Positions 59,691-64,000 of a stretch of DNA of 64,000 bases are shown in pieces. The DNA comes from Tubulanus polymorphus (lineage: Eukaryota; Nemertea; Palaeonemertea; Tubulaniformes; Tubulanidae): NCBI RefSeq assembly GCF_964204645.1, contig NC_134035.1, positions 7,998,501-8,062,500 on the forward strand. Reading direction: 5' to 3'. Each line of letters opens with the position of its first letter. Position 1 is the stretch's first letter. Both the position numbers and the translations under genes were made by a program. The notes under the pieces were generated by a model. That model saw nothing but the letters and a program-made list of their open reading frames with translations. It was not told the origin of the DNA and ran no database searches.

Positions 59691-60112
59691 GTCATATACT
59701 TGTATTTAGTAAATATCTTGTAGATTTGGTAAAGATCGGTATGTACTGTAGGAAAAATTGAATGAATCTCGCAGCCGAATCAAGTGATAAATTCTTTTAT
59801 TTTGATACCTCGTCGACACAAAAGCTTTTCTCCTACGGATAATAATGTGTCATATACAGGTATTTAGTAAATATCCCGTGGATTTGGAAAAGCTCGATAT
59901 GTACTGTAGGAAAAATAGAATACTGATGCATGGTTGAAGCCCGGGGCCAAATCACTGTAGTAATAAATTCATTTATTTTGATATGTCGTCAACACTACAG
60001 CTTTTCTCCGCTGAATCTGTTCGGCCTGTTTAAATTAGGCCCACGACTCGACTTAAATGATTTATCGTAGTAAATATCCGGTAAATTTGGTAAAGGAAAA
60101 TAGAATATTGTA
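59685..60112. repeat. Tandem repeat of ~160 bp at the edge of the right duplicate
   Basis: Two and a half diverged copies starting at about 59686, 59846 and 60070 share TGTCATATAC, GTATTTAGTAAATATC, GATTTGG, ATGTACTGTAGGAAAAAT, TTTATTTTGATA and AGCTTTTCTCC. The array ends where the right duplicate begins. Confidence 0.65.
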
Positions 60113-60349
60113 AAACTACAGGAGCCCAATACATTTACTGATTTACACCCATTGCATCCATCCTTTGAATAAGAAATCTGAAAATTTCATGTGCTAACGC
60201 CAAATTCAATAAATATACCTTCTAATTCATGTAAAGACAACAAGATTAGAAAAAGTTCTGATTTTGTCGAAAATTCGAGACTTCAGAAATTAAAGTTAGC
60301 ATTCAGTGAAACGTCCAGTAATGATAAAGCTACTTGAATAGCACTTTCA

Positions 60350-61640
60350 ACTTGCTCAAGTGTGCACTTGCGAGCAAAAATCAATTGAACATGTGGAGCC
60401 TACAACTATTGAGTTATCTTTTACATAAAAAGTTGCATACATTCTCTTCACCGGGAATCAAGCATTTTTCCAATTTGGGATGGAAAAGACTTTAAATGTA
60501 TTTGAACCCCTAATAAACCCTGATACACAGATCGCTGCACTGTAATGTACTTGTTCCAGTTTTTGTAAGGAAAAATTTAGCGCACTGTTACATAAAATAT
60601 CAAAATAATCGAAATGTGGTCTGATAGATGTTTGATATATTGTGTTTAAATAACATAACAGCTTTTGATTATTCTTGAGAGAGATTAAAGTGGATTTATT
60701 AGTGTACTTGCTACATAAAAATCAAATTTAAGACGATAATCCTAAAATAAATTCCAGATGTTTTTAAAATTTTTTTTAACACCCTCAACCCACTGAGCGC
60801 CATGCAGGGCATTATATGTGGGTTCGATGTTTCTTTTACCCAACGGGGGAGAGACCAGAGAAGAACCTTCGACCAAGAAACTTTGTCGCCACCAGGGTTT
60901 GAACCCATAAACCCTGGATTGACGAGACCAGTGACCGGTGGCTTAAACCACTCGGCCACTGCGCCCTCAATGCCAGATGTTGATGACACATAGTGTAGCT
61001 ATGACTTCATCATCTAGAATCACATCATCGTAGTTTGGAACCCCTCTTGCTGAAGCAATCATATCGTGACTTTTTGATGGCTTGAAATCTAAGCCCTAGC
61101 AGAGGGATGACCAATTAAGAATCTTTTACAGATCCACATGCAAAGTTGGGTTATATGAAATCGGATTTAGGGGATCAATAGGCATAAAAGTAGATGTATC
61201 ATCAGCATAACGATACACTTCGGAGTCAAAGTGTTCCAGGTAAGTCATTTATCTATAATAAAAGTATTAGCAGGCCTAAAATTGACCCCTGCGGAAGACC
61301 ACAATTAACAAAATCATTGTTAGACTTGCTAGAGCCATTCCATTTATATATTTGTACTTTCCTATTACAAATATAACTCTTCGAAAGATCTTATGGATCT
61401 TTCCCCTAATTCCATATTACTATATATGATCTAATTTTATAGAGAAGTAAATTCCAGTGTGGAATGCCGTCAAATGCAGCCGTGTCTAAGAAAGTTCCTC
61501 GTACATTACGTTTTGCATTGACTTCATCATGTAAGCATGATGCTTTAGATAATAGATAAATCCAATTCGGACGGTGTTAAAAGAGCGAACCAGGCCGTTT
61601 CGTATTTTGAAAATGGCATATTCTCTGTGTGTGTGGACAT
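60350..61640 (-). pseudogene. Degraded LINE (CR1/L2-like) reverse transcriptase, right copy
   Basis: Same remnant as in the left copy but more complete at its 5' end: FLDTAAFDGIPHWNLLLYKI, SYICNRKVQIYKWNG, CGLPQGSILGLL in order on the minus strand, with several stops. It is interrupted by a SINE at 60763-60972. Confidence 0.65.
60763..60972 (-). mobile_element. tRNA-derived SINE, complete, with 9-bp target duplication
   Basis: Target repeat CCAGATGTT at 60754-60762 and 60973-60981. The minus-strand head GCGCAGTGGCCGAGTGGTT resembles a serine/leucine tRNA A box; B box GGGTTCAAACC follows about 45 bases later. It ends in an A-rich tail (T-rich on plus, 60763-60778). It is absent from the left duplicate, so it inserted after the duplication. 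Confidence 0.8.
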
Positions 61641-61649
61641 AAACTGGCA

Positions 61650-61797
61650 CCAGAGGCAACCAGTTGCACAGTCGTGACTTAAGTCCAAAAGTGGTCTTAA
61701 ATCTTAAGACTGTTCTTAAGTTGTTAGATTGGCTATAGGACTAAGTTGGTCTTAGACTGGTCTTAAGTCTAAGCCATGACTATGCAACCGGCCCCAC
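61650..61797. mobile_element. Foldback MITE, right copy
   Basis: Orthologous position and structure to the element at 55827-55977, with a few base changes and a short deletion near 61743. Confidence 0.65.
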
Positions 61798-61949
61798 GTC
61801 CGTTCTAAATCATACTCTGCAGTATGAATTCAATTGTAATATACACATCCCCGATTCGTCATCAACCAGATCGATTTAGTTTTCACATATCATGTCATTT
61901 CTATATTGCCTAACAAATTATGTTTAGGCTAATGGAATATTGTTCATCA

Positions 61950-62238
61950 GTGTTCGGCTCTGGGAAGCCAGGTCGTGGGTTCAAACCCCGTACATTGCCG
62001 TAGTGTCCTCGGGCAAGACACTTATCCTCATTGCCTCTCTCCACCCAGGAGTAAATGGGTACCTGGCCTGATAGATGACTCCTGAGCGTTTGTTAGCAGC
62101 TCGGTGTTACTTCTCCCCAGGGAGAGATGACTGATACATGTTAGAGTATAAAATTGGCCAGGGTAATAATACCGAAAAAAATGTAAAGCGCTCTGAGCAG
62201 CCTGGCTGGATTTAGCGCTATATAAGACACATATTATT
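61950..62238 (+). mobile_element. tRNA-derived SINE, only in the right duplicate
   Basis: Flanked by ATCA (61946-61949, 62239-62242); the left copy has the empty site at about 56126. The head contains the B box GTGGGTTCAAACCCCG but the A-box end is shortened. The central block (GGGCAAGACACTTATCC, TAAATGGGTACCTGGC) is a conserved SINE core I recall as common in marine invertebrates. Tail ATTATTAT. It sits about 30 bases past the GPCR stop codon, so it may be in its 3' untranslated region. Confidence 0.8.
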
Positions 62239-62270
62239 ATCATAAAAGCTGTCCATTGCATTTGTACATT

Positions 62271-63218
62271 TTATGTTTTCGACAAACGATACAATGTATT
62301 TCTGAATTGCTTGTTTACGATTGTATAAATAATAAAATTCACACTTGAATTGAGGACTTGCGTAAAAGAGTATATTTTAGGAAACATGTTAACATAAGTT
62401 CTATCCGTCGCCATCCGACCGATTGAACCGGGCAGTTCTAGAATCGAGAATATAATGCTCATCGTAAGCACCATCTTAGTGGCTTTCATTTGATTTTGAG
62501 ATGGCGCAATCGTAGAAGCCGATAGAGCCTTGCGTTGCTTGTCTTTTACGACCAAAACGATAATGAGAGCTATGTTTGCCGCGAAAACTAAGACACTTGG
62601 AATAATAATGCGGATGAACGGGTTTATGTACATGTGAAATATCTTGTAAATTGTTTTATCATACTCAGGAACGTAATGTGCATAATGGACAATACGTAAA
62701 TCTTGATAACGATCTTGTCTTTTTACCCGGTTAAAAATTGGCATGTAAGTGTATAACGACAACGATAGCGTATACGTAATGATGACGAGTGGCAAAAGGC
62801 TGCGTTTAACGTGCAGCGGAAAAATGATAGTTACCAATCGCTCGCATTGAATTATGACGGTGAAATAATTCCTAGACATCAAAGAACCCATGTTCAATGC
62901 CGTTCCCCATATATTCATGTACGGCGAAATACGCGCCTTAGGGAATTTCATGACAGAATTCGTGCCGTATCGTGCGTACTGAACGTAAAAACGCACTGCG
63001 CCTTTAAGAAACTTTGTCAACAAGTACATGATGTCGCTCAGCGCGAGGTATCTCAGTAAATCGAAGCAGCGGTTTCTAGTTTTCAGTTTACGTAGAACAA
63101 TGACAACCAACACATTTAACGTAACACCGACTGCGACTAGTGGAGGTATAATGAACGCCTCCCGGATCCATGAAAACGGCGATACTTGTTTATAAACGTA
63201 AATTGACGTTTCATTCAT
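62271..63218 (-). CDS. Rhodopsin-like GPCR (peptide-receptor-like), 315 residues, copy B
   Basis: Intact intronless paralogue of the receptor at 56158-57105, same strand and length. All landmarks are kept: N35, D62, CERL 125-128, P263, NSSVNFIIY 290-298, and only the two cysteines at 51 and 125. Of 21 differences, four fall together at 71-75 (FIYGPAR to FLKGAVR, TM2/first outer loop) and several at 181-201 (second outer loop into TM5), where ligand contacts are likely. Residues 234-312 are identical. The upstream 330 bases are also duplicated, so both copies probably share control sequences. Ligand unknown. Confidence 0.9.
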   Translation of the reverse strand: MNETSIYVYKQVSPFSWIREAFIIPPLVAVGVTLNVLVVIVLRKLKTRNRCFDLLRYLALSDIMYLLTKFLKGAVRFYVQYARYGTNSVMKFPKARISPYMNIWGTALNMGSLMSRNYFTVIIQCERLVTIIFPLHVKRSLLPLVIITYTLSLSLYTYMPIFNRVKRQDRYQDLRIVHYAHYVPEYDKTIYKIFHMYINPFIRIIIPSVLVFAANIALIIVLVVKDKQRKALSASTIAPSQNQMKATKMVLTMSIIFSILELPGSIGRMATDRTYVNMFPKIYSFTQVLNSSVNFIIYTIVNKQFRNTLYRLSKT

Positions 63219-64000
63219 TCTTTCAATTTCTAATCAGCACCACACACAACACGTACGGGAGCGCGATACATTTACAAACTTATGTCCATTGTTTCCTTCG
63301 AGCCAGAAACCGTTTCCACGTGTGAACACCAAATTTAATACGGATATTCTTTGTATGTCATCTTATTGTTGTGTTGAAGAATGGCAGCTAAGTTTCGATT
63401 TTTACCAGAGAAAATGAGAGAATGCAGATATGATATTCGCGGCGGTAGTGAGTGGTCCATTATATGAAAAGGCTACGTCGTGATTGTGAATACCACTAAT
63501 CAAATTCAATACACTCGACAATTGCTGCGTGTGCATGAGAAATATAGACATACATCCAGTTGCATTATGTAAATTCAACCTCTACAAGGCCAGTAACGAT
63601 AACACACTGATGACTTAAGCCCCCGTAACAGACTAGACGCGTCATATCTCGCTCAGCGAATCGATATTCCTCGCATTCGAACCAGGGCACGTGATACGAC
63701 GAATCGTCGTCTCCCACACGAATCTAACACGCGATTAATTCATCCATGCGTGCCTGTTACCTCCACTGGATGCTGAATTCGACAACAGATTACACACAAA
63801 ACCATGTCATCATTTGATCGATGAATCAGTTTTAACGATGGACAATATCTGTCTGTTTATTGTTATACAGAAATATTGATTGCGTGATGTAAGATTCACC
63901 TGGTTATTGGAGAGGAAGCTTGGACGCCATGATGTGCGCGTTTCAAGTAAAATAAAGTTTTGTTGAAATCAGATTCCATCGTTAGTCCTCCTAAGGGTTT
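63219..64000. promoter_or_regulatory. Upstream flank of GPCR copy B and window end
   Basis: 63219-63557 matches the flank of copy A (57106-57437) almost base for base and is the likely promoter region; no TATA box can be assigned with certainty. 63558-64000 is unique sequence with no coding character recognised. Confidence 0.35.

Larger units (their letters stand above)
60118..63557. repeat. Tandem segmental duplication, right copy
   Basis: Collinear with 54494-57437. It carries two private SINE insertions (60763-60972, 61950-62238) and retains about 150 bases after the first SINE that the left copy lacks. Its extra length over the left copy comes from these. Confidence 0.9.

Noticed and set aside
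59432-59761. Full 109-codon frame as a gene
   Set aside because: Only the middle third has coding-like composition; the start is in AT-rich DNA and the end in a tandem repeat. Kept only as a low-confidence patch.

Overview
The window looks like a stretch of an invertebrate animal nuclear genome. Genes are split by GT-AG introns, spacing is wide, the sequence is AT-rich, and transposon fragments of many classes are abundant. Gene content, intronless peptide-receptor-like GPCRs and Helentron-like elements with ~146-bp core repeats suggest a marine invertebrate, perhaps a lophotrochozoan (mollusc, nemertean, annelid or brachiopod). I cannot name the species. I see no operons, CRISPR arrays, rRNA or intact tRNA genes.

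Layout. (1) 329-13257, minus: importin-7/8, a Ran-dependent nuclear import receptor. Twenty exons join in frame to about 873 residues; the acidic C-terminus lies off the left edge. Intron 1 holds a dead Mutator-like transposase, and intron 10 a foldback element with hammerhead-ribozyme-like arms. (2) 15998-16948, plus: a 316-residue multi-pass membrane protein I do not recognise, head-to-head with importin. (3) 23679-36098, minus: a complete syndapin/PACSIN gene, 11 exons and 635 residues, with an F-BAR domain, three NPF motifs on separate exons and a C-terminal SH3 domain. It is longer than the usual family member because of a 456-bp acidic/basic exon. (4) 36.2-48.8 kb: gene-poor, repeat-rich DNA. 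(5) 48867-53611, minus: the 3' part of an unrecognised basic, Ser/Thr-Pro-rich protein gene, one intron of which is almost entirely a 35-bp minisatellite with a Helentron-like element nested in it. (6) 54.5-63.6 kb: a tandem segmental duplication. Each copy carries one intact, intronless, 315-residue rhodopsin-like GPCR (minus, 93% identical) plus the same older LINE remnant; each copy later gained different insertions.

Mobile elements are the main theme. There are six copies of a piggyBac-type MITE (TTAA ends, terminal repeats beginning CCCTTTCAGTGC), a second TTAA family, a Mutator-type element with a 9-bp target duplication, a Harbinger-type MITE with TTA duplications, mariner-type MITEs, two dated tRNA-derived SINE insertions, a five-copy GGCC-rich family and several foldback elements. 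The genes are otherwise unrelated housekeeping, membrane-trafficking and signalling genes and show no sign of acting together.

All exon boundaries were read by hand from splice consensus, frame continuity and recalled family resemblance. No alignment or database search was run.
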